From: an uncultured Bacteroidales bacterium | Lineage (GTDB): Bacteria; Bacteroidota; Bacteroidia; Bacteroidales; P3 | NCBI GenBank assembly: GCA_900318175.1 | Contig: ONJQ01000019.1 | Location: 1 to 64,000, forward strand | Reading direction: 5' to 3' | DNA: 64,000 nt | Part shown: positions 1 to 8,175 of the stretch, piece by piece | Layout: each line of letters opens with the position of its first letter | Numbering within the stretch: position 1 is the stretch's first letter | Notes under the pieces: generated by a model | What the model was told of the DNA's origin: nothing | Databases searched by the model: none | The model's input: only the letters and a program-made list of their open reading frames with translations | Made by a program: the position numbers and the translations under genes

Positions 1-59
1 TTTTTTGTACTTGTTGTCAATAGGTCAAATTGCAGGATGGCCATTTCAAAAAAGTTTAG

Positions 60-67
60 TACTTTTG
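60..67 (+). promoter_or_regulatory. Bacteroidota -7 box (TACTTTTG)
   Basis: The sequence matches the TAnnTTTG -7 consensus of Bacteroidota sigma factors. No convincing -33 TTG lies at the expected distance. Transcription would start near position 73 and run into a stretch with several complementary segments that ends in a T run, so it may serve a small RNA and not a protein gene. Confidence 0.45.
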
Positions 68-72
68 CCGCG

Positions 73-195
73 CAGTTTGAAGCATAGCGGAGCTCTGCTG
101 GGGAGCAACTCCGTGAGGAATAGAACTGCTGTGAATGACGACAAGTCATATGTGGAGCGGCTGCCCGAGGAGGTGGCCGTTCCTGTTTTTATGCA
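73..195 (+). ncRNA. candidate small structured RNA
   Basis: No convincing protein gene lies in the first 188 bases, although one open frame is present. Downstream of the -7 box at 60-67, GCAGTT can pair with AACTGC about 50 bases later. Between them sits a tight hairpin built from CGGAG/CTCCG and GCTC/GAGC. Further on, a CGGC/GCCG pairing is followed by TTCCTGTTTTT, a possible terminator. AGGAA inside the first domain is complementary to TTCCT near the 3' end. None of the common RNA families (SRP, tmRNA, RNase P, TPP, FMN, cobalamin) was recognised. It could also be a leader or merely the 3' region of hcp, whose stop codon lies at its end on the other strand. Confidence 0.3.
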
Positions 196-1847
196 AGGCC
201 AAATGCCTTGAGGTCTTCATCAACGGTTGTAATGCCACCAATGCCGAAGTTTTCCACCAGCACCTTCGCCACATTAGGCGATAGGAATGCTGGCATTGTG
301 GGACCCAGGTGTATGTTTTTGACACCAAGGCTCAGCAATGCCAACAAGACTATCACGGCTTTTTGCTCATACCAGGCTATATTGTAGACAATTGGCAGGT
401 CGTTTACATCGGCTAATCCAAACACCTCTTTGAGTTTGAGGGCTATAAGGGCAAGCGAGTAGCTGTCGTTGCATTGGCCAGCATCTAGCACTCTGGGAAT
501 GCCGTTGATATCGCCAAGGTCGAGTTTGTTGTATTTGTATTTTGCACAACCTGCGGTCAGAATCACACAGTCCTTTGGCAGCCGTTGGGCAAAGTCGGTA
601 TAGTATTGGCGGCTCTTCATCCTTCCATCGCAACCGGCCATGACCACAAACTTGCGTATGGCACCATTCTTCACGGCCTCGACCACCTTGTCGGCCAAGG
701 CAAACACTTGCTCGTGGGCAAATCCGCCAACAATGCTGCCTTGCTCAATGTCGGAGGGAGCGGCACACGTTTTGGCCAAAGCGATGATTTCGGAGAAATT
801 TTTCTTGCCACTCTTGTCTGCAATGATGTGTTTCCAGCCGGGAAAACCTGTGCTGTTGGTGGTGAATACTCGATTGGCGTATGGGGCGTTTGCCGTCGGG
901 GGCACAATGCAGTTGGTGGTGAACAGGATGGGGCCGTTGAACGAGGCAAATTCTTCCCGCTGTCGCCACCAAGCGTTGCCATAATTGCCTTTGAGGTGGC
1001 TGTATTTCTTCAGTTGAGGATAATAGTGTGCGGGCAGCATTTCGCTGTGGGTGTAGATGTCGATACCGGCATCTTTGCTCTGTTCGAGCAGCTGCTGAAT
1101 ATCGCTGAGGTCATGTCCGCTGACCAATATGCCGGGTCTTTTGCCCACGCCTATGTTCACCTCAGTGATTTCGGGGTTGCCAAAGGCTTTTGTGTTAGCC
1201 TTGTCGAGCAACGCCATGGCTTTCACTCCCCAATCGCCAGTCTTTAGAGCCATTGCGGTAAGTGTGTCTGGGTTCTGGCAAGTGGCCAGTTCGCCAAGAG
1301 TGCGGAGTATGTATTCGTTGTTGTCGCCGTCCACCTCTCCCAAGCGCGCGGCATGTTCCAGATAGGCAGCCATGCCCTTCAGGCCGTATAGGGTCAGCTC
1401 TTTCAGCGAGCGTATGTCCTCGTTGTCCTCAGCCAGCACTCCCACTTGCTTTGCCTTGCTTTCGTAGTCGCTTCGCCCTCCTTGCCACTCAAGCATGTCC
1501 ATTTGCGGCAGCTCTATGCCTTTCGATGCGGTGCGTTCCTTCCACCAATTGCGCAACTCTAGGGCGTGGTCTATACGGCTGTAGATACTCTCACAGTCGA
1601 AATTGGCATTGGTTATAGTGCTGAAGAGGGCATCGTTCACAAAGGCGTGTATCCTTTGGCGGTTCTCGCAGTAGTGTCCTTTGGGGTAGGGCACGTGGTT
1701 TGCTATTACACCAAGCCCTTTCAGCAGATAGATTAGCAGGTCTTGTGCGTGTGCCGTTTCGGGGCTCTTACCACATACGCCGGATAGTTTGCATCCGGTG
1801 CCGCCGGCAGTTTCCTGACATTGGAAACAAAACATTTTCTCGTTCAT
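189..1847 (-). CDS. hcp: hydroxylamine reductase / hybrid-cluster protein
   Basis: The gene encodes a 552-residue hybrid-cluster protein, the usual length for the family. Hcp carries a hybrid [4Fe-2S-2O] cluster and protects anaerobes from nitric oxide and hydroxylamine by reducing them in the cytoplasm. The N-terminus has the cluster-binding pattern C7-x2-C10-x8-C19-x5-C25, as in Hcps of strict anaerobes. Other Hcp hallmarks further on include the GHD segment after [11 protein letters not shown] and the Cys residues in [14 protein letters not shown] and [10 protein letters not shown]. The open frame continues about 73 codons upstream, but the start was set at the ATG (1845-1847) directly before MFCFQCQ because the upstream part covers promoter sequence. 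It is divergent from a Crp/Fnr regulator, which is probably its activator. Confidence 0.96.
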   Translation of the reverse strand: MNEKMFCFQCQETAGGTGCKLSGVCGKSPETAHAQDLLIYLLKGLGVIANHVPYPKGHYCENRQRIHAFVNDALFSTITNANFDCESIYSRIDHALELRNWWKERTASKGIELPQMDMLEWQGGRSDYESKAKQVGVLAEDNEDIRSLKELTLYGLKGMAAYLEHAARLGEVDGDNNEYILRTLGELATCQNPDTLTAMALKTGDWGVKAMALLDKANTKAFGNPEITEVNIGVGKRPGILVSGHDLSDIQQLLEQSKDAGIDIYTHSEMLPAHYYPQLKKYSHLKGNYGNAWWRQREEFASFNGPILFTTNCIVPPTANAPYANRVFTTNSTGFPGWKHIIADKSGKKNFSEIIALAKTCAAPSDIEQGSIVGGFAHEQVFALADKVVEAVKNGAIRKFVVMAGCDGRMKSRQYYTDFAQRLPKDCVILTAGCAKYKYNKLDLGDINGIPRVLDAGQCNDSYSLALIALKLKEVFGLADVNDLPIVYNIAWYEQKAVIVLLALLSLGVKNIHLGPTMPAFLSPNVAKVLVENFGIGGITTVDEDLKAFGLA

Positions 1848-1890
1848 ATTTAGTGTTTTAATAATTATTGCTTTTCTTTTTTTTCGGCTG

Positions 1891-1898
1891 CAAAAATA
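1891..1898 (-). promoter_or_regulatory. hcp -7 promoter box
   Basis: Read on the minus strand this is TATTTTTG, a match to TAnnTTTG. It lies 43 bases before the hcp start codon. The predicted transcription start is near 1885, which places the inverted repeat at 1920-1935 at about -42. Confidence 0.6.
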
Positions 1899-1919
1899 GT
1901 ATGCTTTTTTCTCTCCAGT

Positions 1920-1935
1920 GGTATCATTTGGTACC
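1920..1935. promoter_or_regulatory. putative Crp/Fnr-type operator
   Basis: GGTATCATTTGGTACC is a 7-2-7 inverted repeat with one mismatch between the arms. Its centre is about 42 bases upstream of the predicted hcp transcription start, the classical class II activator position for Crp/Fnr proteins. The adjacent divergent gene encodes such a protein. The link between the two is inferred. Confidence 0.5.
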
Positions 1936-1973
1936 TTGAGGTAAATAAATGTGCTATTGTTGAAAAAAAATAC

Positions 1974-1981
1974 TATCTTTG
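1974..1981 (+). promoter_or_regulatory. -7 promoter box of the Crp/Fnr gene
   Basis: TATCTTTG matches TAnnTTTG and is followed 26 bases later by the GTG at 2008. An upstream TTG-rich stretch (1957-1962) could supply a weak -33 element, but the spacing is short. Confidence 0.6.
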
Positions 1982-2007
1982 CATTTGGATAATGTATCTT
2001 TACGGCT

Positions 2008-2619
2008 GTGGAATATACTGAGTTAAAGACCATGCCACTCTTTGCAGAATGCAGCGAGTCGGACATAGAAGAATTGTTGAAGTCCCCCTATAAGCGCAAG
2101 TGCTATCATGCGGGCGACCTAGTGCTGCGAGGCGGTACGCCCTGCCTGTCGCTGATTCTGCTCACTTCGGGCAGTGCCGAAAGCCGCATGGTTGGTGCCG
2201 ACGGTCGCGAGGTGGTCATCAAACGCATGTCGGCCCCCCACATCCTTGCCCCTGCCTTCCTCTTTGGCACTGAAGGCAATATTCCTGTCGATGTCACCAT
2301 GCTCACCGAGGGCACTGTCTGGCTCATCAACCGCGAAGGTTTTCTTGCATTCATGACCTCCCATCCCAAGGTGCTTCGCCGTTTCCTCAGGCTGCTGTCT
2401 GACCGCAGCCAGTTTCTCAGCAGCAAGGTGCGCAGCTTTGCTGTCCAGAGTCTCCGCAGTCGTGTTTTGGATTATCTCGACGAGCATGGCTCTATCGGTG
2501 CCGTTGGCTCCACAGCCGAGGTGCTTGGCGTGCTCCGCCCTTCGCTTAGCCGCGTCCTTGCCGACCTTCAAGCCGAAGGCCTTATAATTCGCACCAAAGA
2601 GGGACTTGTAAAGAAATAG
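2008..2619 (+). CDS. Crp/Fnr family transcriptional regulator
   Basis: The 203-residue product has the two-domain Crp/Fnr plan. Residues 1-120 form a cyclic-nucleotide-binding-like beta barrel ([15 protein letters not shown], then the [11 protein letters not shown] turn). The C-terminus is a winged helix with recognition helix around [17 protein letters not shown]. No Fnr-type N-terminal cysteine cluster is present, so direct [4Fe-4S] oxygen sensing is unlikely. The first in-frame start is GTG at 2008; ATG at 2032 (MPLFAEC) is a shorter alternative. Its position head-to-head with hcp suggests an HcpR-like regulator of nitrosative stress, as described in Porphyromonas and other anaerobes. That specific role is inferred from context. 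Confidence 0.9.
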   Translation: MEYTELKTMPLFAECSESDIEELLKSPYKRKCYHAGDLVLRGGTPCLSLILLTSGSAESRMVGADGREVVIKRMSAPHILAPAFLFGTEGNIPVDVTMLTEGTVWLINREGFLAFMTSHPKVLRRFLRLLSDRSQFLSSKVRSFAVQSLRSRVLDYLDEHGSIGAVGSTAEVLGVLRPSLSRVLADLQAEGLIIRTKEGLVKK

Positions 2620-2662
2620 AGGTTTGTATTATATTGCAAGCTGAAATAGTAATTCGGATTAT

Positions 2663-3085
2663 ATGAAACATATTGAGATTATCAACGGGCCTAATCTAAA
2701 CCTCACCGGCCGGCGGGAACCCTCCATCTATGGCCGCACCACTATGGAGGAAATGGTTAGGGGCCTCAAGCAGCAATTCCCTGATGTAGAGATAGGCTAC
2801 TATCAGAGCAACGTCGAGGGCGAGCTCATCAACCGCCTCCATGCCGTTGGCTTCACCGCCGACGGCATTATCCTCAACGCTGGCGGCTACAGCCACACCA
2901 GTGTGGCCATCCACGATGCCATCGCCGCCATCACCACGCCGGTTGTCGAGGTGCACATCAGCAACATCTTCGCCCGCGAGGAATACCGCCGCCACTCGCT
3001 CCTCAGCGATGTGTGCAAGGGGGTGATATGCGGTCTCGGCTTGGAAGGCTACCGCTTTGCCGTTGAGGCGCTTCTCGGCAAGTAG
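2663..3085 (+). CDS. aroQ: type II 3-dehydroquinate dehydratase
   Basis: This 140-residue enzyme converts 3-dehydroquinate to 3-dehydroshikimate, the third step of the shikimate pathway. It has the complete type II signature: NGPNLNLTGRREPSIYG at the N-terminus with the catalytic tyrosine, QSNVEGELI, NAGGYSHTSVAIHDA with the active-site His, and EVHISNIFAREEYRRHS. Length is normal for the dodecameric class. It starts 43 bases after the Crp/Fnr gene on the same strand and may be co-transcribed. Two other shikimate-pathway genes, aroK and the DAHP synthase fusion, lie more than 39 kb away in this window. Confidence 0.96.
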   Translation: MKHIEIINGPNLNLTGRREPSIYGRTTMEEMVRGLKQQFPDVEIGYYQSNVEGELINRLHAVGFTADGIILNAGGYSHTSVAIHDAIAAITTPVVEVHISNIFAREEYRRHSLLSDVCKGVICGLGLEGYRFAVEALLGK

Positions 3086-3150
3086 GCCTTCTTTCCCCAT
3101 TTTTTTTCGATTGGTGTGTAAGATTCGGCACCCTTTTGCGACTACAAGGC

Positions 3151-3639
3151 ATGAACAGCGAAACAAAACAATTTGAATCCGACTATCTGCCTTTGCAGCC
3201 CGCCATGCAGCGCATGGCCGAGAGTCTGCTCCACGACGAGCAGGAAGCGGCCGACGTGGTGCAGGATTGTTTTGTCACCCTCTGGAACGACCGCAAAAAG
3301 CTGCGCCTTGTGGCCAACCGCGAGGCGTGGTGCATCATGCTGGTGAAGCGGCGTTGCATCGATGTGTTGCGCCGACGCCGTCCCACAGTGGATATTGATT
3401 CCGTGGTAAATCTTGCCGAAGAGCCTGTGGAGGATGATGGACGGCTGCAGTTGGCACTCCGTTTTATCAGCCGTCTGCCCGAGCGGCAGGCACAGGCCGT
3501 GCGACTGCGTCATTTCGACGATGCCGACACCCGGCAGATTGCCCAGACGATGAATGTCAGTGAGGGGAATGTGTATACCATCCTCTCACGTGCTTATAGT
3601 TCACTTAAACAAATGATATTGAGTTATGAAAAAGAATAA
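3151..3639 (+). CDS. ECF-type RNA polymerase sigma factor
   Basis: The 162-residue protein has sigma region 2 (LHDEQEAADVVQDCFVTLW, residues about 20-45) and region 4 with its helix-turn-helix (LPERQAQAVRLRHFDDADTR, then IAQTMNVSEGNVYTILSRAY). Region 3 is absent, as in ECF sigma-70 factors. An upstream in-frame TTG exists at 3136, but ATG at 3151 gives the standard N-terminus. The 3' end overlaps the next gene by 14 bases, which suggests translational coupling to a membrane protein that may act as its anti-sigma partner. The promoters it directs cannot be told from the sequence. Confidence 0.93.
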   Translation: MNSETKQFESDYLPLQPAMQRMAESLLHDEQEAADVVQDCFVTLWNDRKKLRLVANREAWCIMLVKRRCIDVLRRRRPTVDIDSVVNLAEEPVEDDGRLQLALRFISRLPERQAQAVRLRHFDDADTRQIAQTMNVSEGNVYTILSRAYSSLKQMILSYEKE

Positions 3640-4288
3640 CGATACCCCCACGCTTGAGCAGCTACTCGCCTCGGTGGAACATGCGGGGCGTGACGCCCGC
3701 CGCCAGCAGCAGCTGGCCGAGATGATAGAGCGGATGGCCGCCGAGGAGGCCTCGAAACGCCAGCGCAATGTCCGTCTTTGGACAGTGCGTTTTGCCGCCG
3801 CAGCCACGGTCACGCTATTTGTGGTAACCTTGGTATGGAAATTGGCCAATCCTTCGCCCTCGGCAGGGGTGCAGGTGGCGCAGGCTCCGGTTATCCGTAA
3901 AACAAAGTTGCCGGTGCCTACGATGGAGCCTTTGCGGCAGGCGGTAAAAGCTCCTGAAAGGCCGTTGAATGTTCCCGTTAGCAAGCCCCAGTTGACGGCT
4001 GCCATGCCCGTGGCAGAAGAACAACCTATTGTGGCAGAGGCGGCAGCGGTGGAGCCAGTGCCGGTTTTCCCCGTCATGGAGGAGGCCATAGCTGAAGCAG
4101 TCGTGCAGGAAGAACCCATGCCGACTGTTGAGGAGGAAGAGCCGGTCGTTACCGACATAGAGCCTGCGGTCATGGCACAATCCTCACCCACGCCGAAGCC
4201 TAAGCAGGAGCGCCGAGGTTTCTTCAGCCTGTTCCGTGCCGAACCCAGCCTGATGGACGGCACCATGTTAGCCTTTAATATCTTATAA
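3626..4288 (+). CDS. single-pass membrane protein, possible anti-sigma partner
   Basis: The 220-residue product has a charged cytosolic N-terminus (residues 1-52, with helix-forming ARRQQQLAEMIERMAAEE), one transmembrane helix at about 53-72 (FAAAATVTLFVVTLVWKL) and a long Pro/Glu/Val-rich extracytoplasmic part. The order sigma factor then overlapping single-pass protein is the usual arrangement for ECF sigma/anti-sigma pairs. No recognised zinc-binding or FecR domain is visible, so this assignment rests on position and topology. The low-complexity proline-rich segment could span periplasm. A hypothetical inner-membrane protein is the safe name. Confidence 0.75.
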   Translation: MKKNNDTPTLEQLLASVEHAGRDARRQQQLAEMIERMAAEEASKRQRNVRLWTVRFAAAATVTLFVVTLVWKLANPSPSAGVQVAQAPVIRKTKLPVPTMEPLRQAVKAPERPLNVPVSKPQLTAAMPVAEEQPIVAEAAAVEPVPVFPVMEEAIAEAVVQEEPMPTVEEEEPVVTDIEPAVMAQSSPTPKPKQERRGFFSLFRAEPSLMDGTMLAFNIL

Positions 4289-4311
4289 CCCCCCCCAAAT
4301 AATCACATAGC

Positions 4312-5037
4312 ATGAAACGCATAGCAATCATTTTCATCCTCCTCGGTATGACGTTCAGCGGGCAAGCCCAACAGAGCGACACCCTTCCCGACACCTGCCA
4401 GTCGCGCCCGTCAGATGTCTCCCTGACCCTCGGCATCTCGGCTGGAGCCTCGTTGCACTTTGGCAACAGACTCTCGCCATACTACAGCAAATACGGCTTC
4501 TTGCTGCAGCTTCCGCTCTTGATGCGCTGGGACATGTCCCCCCACTGGCAGCTGGGGACAGGCCTGCGCTACGATTTCACTTGGAATCCGCTCTACTACA
4601 ACGTTGAGTTTTCCGGCACTTGGGATGACGGTGACGCCCGTGGGTTGCAGTTTATGCAAACACCCACCACCACCACCCAGAAGGCATTCACCTACATTAG
4701 CCATCTGGGTATCCCCTTCGAGTTGAAGTGGTATCCCATGGCGCAGAACAAAAAGGCGCTGAGCCTCTCGCTCGACCTCTTCGCCGGATATGCGGTGACG
4801 CGTTACATTGACATCAGCAACAATCCATCGCCGAGCATCCACGATAAAAATGCCAGTCACGACATCCTCCACTCTTCCGCCATCCAGCCCTGGAAAGTCG
4901 AAGTAGGGTTTACCCTCTCCACCGACCTTATCGGCCTGACCCACGGCGTGAGACTCTTCACCAACCTGCTGCCCACCTACAAGGACCCCACCACGGGAGA
5001 AAAGATTTACACCTCGGGCATCACCCTGTTCCTATAA
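4312..5037 (+). CDS. outer-membrane beta-barrel-like protein
   Basis: The 241-residue protein begins with a Sec signal peptide (MKRIAIIFILLGMTFSGQAQ, cleavage near residue 20). The remainder has alternating beta strands with aromatic girdles (LQLPLLMRWDMSPHWQLGTG, LRYDFTWNPLYYNVEF) and ends in a strand with C-terminal Phe-Leu, typical of Bacteroidota outer-membrane barrels of the PorT/OMP_b-brl class. It follows the sigma-factor pair by 23 bases, so it is probably in the same operon and may be its target. Exact function unknown. Confidence 0.75.
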   Translation: MKRIAIIFILLGMTFSGQAQQSDTLPDTCQSRPSDVSLTLGISAGASLHFGNRLSPYYSKYGFLLQLPLLMRWDMSPHWQLGTGLRYDFTWNPLYYNVEFSGTWDDGDARGLQFMQTPTTTTQKAFTYISHLGIPFELKWYPMAQNKKALSLSLDLFAGYAVTRYIDISNNPSPSIHDKNASHDILHSSAIQPWKVEVGFTLSTDLIGLTHGVRLFTNLLPTYKDPTTGEKIYTSGITLFL

Positions 5038-5208
5038 GAATACTTATATAAATCACCTTGGAGAGGTGTGGCTATTAATAACACCGTACAAGACATAGGC
5101 GCAGTGCGGTGACTAAAAAAAGCAAGTGCGTCCCGAAAGGACGCGACTATGAAAAAAATGATTCCACTATAATAAAACAAGTAACTAATAATCAAAAACA
5201 ATACCACA

Positions 5209-6069
5209 ATGAAAAAACAATCTACCCACAGAAACCTGTCCACATGCTTTGCCCTGCTCTTCTTTGCGGCTATGACTCTTGTGGGTGCCACCACCGCCCA
5301 TGCACAGGACACTGTCAATCCACTCATCGCCACCACAGGACCCAATGTGCTTGGCTCCGGCCACATTCAGTGGAACACCGCCCTGAAGTGGGACCATTTT
5401 AAGACCGCCTTCCAAGAAGACATCTATGGAGCCAATACTGACCTCCGCTTTGGCATAGGCAGTCGGGCAGAGCTCACGCTGGGCGTCAAGGCATACCATG
5501 ACGACTTCAATTCCTATCAGGGTAATTCATATGATTACATCATCGGCACTGTAATAGACGACAGGCATCTCTTCGACGACAATACAGGCATCGCACCCTC
5601 GGTGGGTGCCCGGCTGCTGCTCTACGAAGGCAAGGCCTGGCTGCCAAAAGTGACTTTCTACACCTCCGTGGCACTGGCCACAATTACTGGTCGCCAATGG
5701 ACTGCCGATGAGACGCTTGTCCAGCCCACTATCGGGCTGAGTTTCCGCAATAACCTGGGCAAAGGCTGGATGCTGGACTACACCCTTGATTTCTCTTGGA
5801 ACAGGCATTTTCCGCGTCAAGACTATTACCCGGCAAGCCTTTCTGTCTTTGCCCGCTGGTTAGCCACCGACCGCTTGCTGCTCAGTGCCGGATTCAGCAC
5901 ACCTGGCTGGGCGGAAATCTTCAAGGGAGTCTTTGAAGTGCGCTATCTTGCCACACCCAATCTGCAGCTGACGTTGCAGGGCGGTTTGTCGGGCGGCTCC
6001 GGGATGGGATTCGTTAGATCTACAGTCGAGACCAATCTCCTTGCAGGCGTCGGCTGGATGATTAAGTAG
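5209..6069 (+). CDS. outer-membrane transporter-like barrel (MetA-pathway/phenol type)
   Basis: The product has 286 residues. A signal peptide ends near TTAHAQ (residues 27-32). The body has GANTDLRFGIGSRAELTLGV followed by repeated beta strands and a turn rich in Gly, resembling the 'putative MetA-pathway of phenol degradation' transporter-like barrels, which Bacteroidota carry widely without any phenol pathway. No substrate can be assigned. The 170-base gap before it contains a small hairpin (GCGTCC/GGACGC at 5128-5144) without a T run. A strong terminator follows at 6105, closing the transcription unit. Confidence 0.7.
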   Translation: MKKQSTHRNLSTCFALLFFAAMTLVGATTAHAQDTVNPLIATTGPNVLGSGHIQWNTALKWDHFKTAFQEDIYGANTDLRFGIGSRAELTLGVKAYHDDFNSYQGNSYDYIIGTVIDDRHLFDDNTGIAPSVGARLLLYEGKAWLPKVTFYTSVALATITGRQWTADETLVQPTIGLSFRNNLGKGWMLDYTLDFSWNRHFPRQDYYPASLSVFARWLATDRLLLSAGFSTPGWAEIFKGVFEVRYLATPNLQLTLQGGLSGGSGMGFVRSTVETNLLAGVGWMIK

Positions 6070-6104
6070 CCGTATCCAGACGTCGCGAAGAGGTCGATAA
6101 TATT

Positions 6105-6138
6105 ATCTTCTACCCGTCAGAGTAGAAGATTTTTTTTG
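6105..6138 (+). terminator. intrinsic terminator
   Basis: A 9-bp stem ATCTTCTAC/GTAGAAGAT with an 8-base loop is followed immediately by eight T residues. It lies 35 bases after the stop codon of the preceding barrel gene. Confidence 0.85.
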
Positions 6139-6157
6139 TCAATTCGATAATTTTTGT

Positions 6158-6165
6158 TATCTTTG
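6158..6165 (+). promoter_or_regulatory. -7 promoter box
   Basis: TATCTTTG matches TAnnTTTG and lies 71 bases before the ATG at 6237, right after the preceding terminator. Confidence 0.7.
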
Positions 6166-6236
6166 CAGAGTGAATCCTTTTGGATTGACAACATTGTCGC
6201 AAATAATAACATTATTAACAACAAATAGTTATCACT

Positions 6237-6812
6237 ATGAAAACAAAGATTATCCTTTTCGCTATGTTGTTGGCTTTTGTCGGCAATAGCGCAAATGCCC
6301 AAGTTTTCGACTTGGCAAGCAACAAAGATCGTCTTACTGTGGGTTTCGAACTCGGTAGTGCCGGAGTAAACACAGACTATGGTGGATTTGCCTGGGGTGT
6401 CAGCGCATCGCTGTATGGTGTATATCTCGATTTTCTGATTGCAGGACCGCAGCACCAGAATGACAAACATGTCAACAACACCCTTTGGCAGGACGACGAG
6501 GCCTTCACCATCAATGTAGGCTACCAGATCCCCGTTCTCCCATGGCTGCGCATAGCCCCTATTATTGGTTATTGCCAAACAAACTACGGTATCACCGATA
6601 TGAGCACGGTGAACATTCATATTGACCCGAGCGCACGTCGCGGTAGCATCTATCACGACTACTATCCGCAGAAACGTTTCCACGACTTCAACTATGGTGC
6701 AGGACTCTTCCTCCAGCCCTTCAAGAGCGTTGAGATATATGGCGTGTACACCGCACGTTCAATCTATGGTGGCATCAGCCTGAACCTGACAGCCCTGGCC
6801 GACAAAAAGTAG
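6237..6812 (+). CDS. secreted hypothetical protein, probable small outer-membrane barrel
   Basis: The 191-residue product has a signal peptide (MKTKIILFAMLLAFVGNSAN, cleavage after AQ near residue 22). The mature part is rich in Gly, Tyr and Phe with alternating strands (LTVGFELGSAG, FAWGVSASLYGVYLDFLI, DFNYGAGLFLQPFKSVEIYG), consistent with an 8-stranded outer-membrane barrel. It stands alone between its own promoter and terminator. No family was recognised. Confidence 0.75.
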   Translation: MKTKIILFAMLLAFVGNSANAQVFDLASNKDRLTVGFELGSAGVNTDYGGFAWGVSASLYGVYLDFLIAGPQHQNDKHVNNTLWQDDEAFTINVGYQIPVLPWLRIAPIIGYCQTNYGITDMSTVNIHIDPSARRGSIYHDYYPQKRFHDFNYGAGLFLQPFKSVEIYGVYTARSIYGGISLNLTALADKK

Positions 6813-6853
6813 GCAGAAGAGAAGTCGGAATGACTTTATTATCAGAGAGCTCC

Positions 6854-6883
6854 AGCCCCGCCGTCCCGGCGGGGCTTTCTTTT
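6854..6883 (+). terminator. GC-rich intrinsic terminator
   Basis: AGCCCCGCC pairs with GGCGGGGCT around a 5-base loop, followed by TTCTTTTT. It ends the preceding monocistronic unit. Confidence 0.85.
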
Positions 6884-6942
6884 TCCGGCAGGGCTTTCTC
6901 TTTTAGTGTATTTCATTTTTTAGTCAATTCGAAAAAAAGTTG

Positions 6943-6950
6943 TAATTTTG
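6943..6950 (+). promoter_or_regulatory. -7 promoter box of the structured RNA
   Basis: TAATTTTG matches TAnnTTTG. The predicted start near 6956 falls just before the first paired segment (6958-6964) of the RNA downstream, which fits a dedicated ncRNA promoter. Confidence 0.65.
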
Positions 6951-6955
6951 CAAAG

Positions 6956-7225
6956 TCAAACGCCCCGAAGTCCGCAAGGGTAAGGGGTGGGTGACAGGAC
7001 ATATAAGAAAGACGTTGTAACGGCGTTTTATCTGCGGCTCATGAATCTCGCAAATTCAAATTTACTACCGCAATAACGCAATGTTCCACGTCCATGGTGT
7101 GTATATAGTAACTATACTGTATACGATACGCGTGGGCTTCGGCATTGCTTATTCTGTAGTAAGGGCAATGCGAGAGCCTCATGAGCGGGATAAGCAAAGT
7201 AGCAGATTCCCGCGCTTCTTTTTTT
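6956..7225 (+). ncRNA. structured terminated RNA, 6S-like rod
   Basis: No protein gene occupies this stretch, which has its own promoter and ends in a terminator (GCGGGA/TCCCGC, 7185-7213, then a T run). A 5' domain is closed by AAACGCC (6958-6964) with GGCGTTT (7022-7028). It is followed by one long interrupted hairpin: GCTCATGA 7037-7044 with TCATGAGC 7179-7186, TCTCGCA 7046-7052 with TGCGAGA 7169-7175, GCAATG 7078-7083 with CATTGC 7143-7148, CCACG 7086-7090 with CGTGG 7131-7135, and an apical GTAT/ATAC stem. Between the second and third helices lies a bubble of about 25 and 20 bases, the layout of 6S RNA, which binds RNA polymerase as an open-promoter mimic. The 6S assignment is inferred from shape only. 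One pairing arm shares bases with the terminator, so the two may compete. Confidence 0.6.
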
Positions 7226-7321
7226 ATATACCCTACAAACAAAACACAAAATTATTATGGCGTTCCGGGAATCAACGCCATTTTGAAGTTGCACCCGACA
7301 CGGATTAGGGTTATAAGTATC

Positions 7322-8161
7322 ATGTCAAAAAATGATAAACAATGGAGTTCTGCGACACCAGGACTATTAATAATCCTGTTGGATCAATCTGGTTCAATGC
7401 TGAATAACTATGAAGGAACAACACGAACAAAATTTGCCTCAACAGCGGTAAATAAGGTTATTGATAACATTATCCAGAAAAATTTCGACGGAGCAGCTCC
7501 AAAGAACAGATGTTTTATTTCTGTGATTGGTTATAATCAGGACGTTAAGGAATTGTGTTCTGGTTGGCTTAAAGATTTAGATGCAAATCCTTTACGTTAT
7601 GAAACGCTTAAGAAGAAAACTCCAGATGGGGCTGGCGGCATTGTTGAAATGGAGGTTAACCAACCTGTATGGGTGGATCCTATTGATAAGGACGGAACAA
7701 CAAATATGCTAGGCGCTTTTCAGTTGGCAAAAGACCTCGTGCAAAAATGGATAGCAGACCATTCTGATAGCCCGGCCCCTGTCATAATTAATATTTCGGA
7801 TGGAGTACCTTACTATGATGGTAAAGACCCAAGAACTTGTATGGATGAGACTGTAAAACTTGTGAATGAAATCAAAAGTATTTCAAACACAGATGGAAAT
7901 GTGTTGGTGTTCAATGCACAAATAGATACTACCAATGGTAAAGTTAAATTTCCATCTAATAGAGAAGAAGTACGACAACCAGAAGCACAATTCTTGTTCG
8001 ACATTACTAGTGAAGTGCCTGAATCATACAAGGCTGCCGCTGCGAAGAACGAGTTGCCTACTAAGGAAGGTGCACGTGGATGTATCTTTGCTGCTGATGG
8101 TGTTGAACTGATCCAATTAATTGACTTTGGCTCTTCAAAAGGGCAAGGGGACATTAAATGA
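7322..8161 (+). CDS. von Willebrand factor A (TerY-like) protein
   Basis: The 279-residue cytosolic protein is a single vWA domain. It has a complete metal-ion-dependent adhesion site: D21-Q-S23-G-S25 near the N-terminus (LLDQSGSM), a threonine in KDGTTNML about 100 residues later, and an aspartate in INISDGVPYYDG. No signal peptide or membrane helix is visible. An open frame extends further upstream, but the ATG at 7322 gives the natural vWA N-terminus. It is the first gene of a tight operon with a PP2C phosphatase (14-base gap) and two kinase-like proteins, the composition known from TerY-P type modules. The sequence is clearly AT-richer than the flanking core genes, suggesting transfer. 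Confidence 0.88.
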   Translation: MSKNDKQWSSATPGLLIILLDQSGSMLNNYEGTTRTKFASTAVNKVIDNIIQKNFDGAAPKNRCFISVIGYNQDVKELCSGWLKDLDANPLRYETLKKKTPDGAGGIVEMEVNQPVWVDPIDKDGTTNMLGAFQLAKDLVQKWIADHSDSPAPVIINISDGVPYYDGKDPRTCMDETVKLVNEIKSISNTDGNVLVFNAQIDTTNGKVKFPSNREEVRQPEAQFLFDITSEVPESYKAAAAKNELPTKEGARGCIFAADGVELIQLIDFGSSKGQGDIK

Positions 8162-8175
8162 AATAATTGTCGGTT

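Noticed and set aside
6956..7225. tmRNA or SRP RNA
   Set aside because: No tRNA-like ends, no tag frame, and no GGAAGGAAGCAGC-type SRP loop.
7181..7321. longer N-terminus for the vWA protein
   Set aside because: The upstream part runs through the terminator of the structured RNA and does not resemble vWA proteins; ATG 7322 is better.
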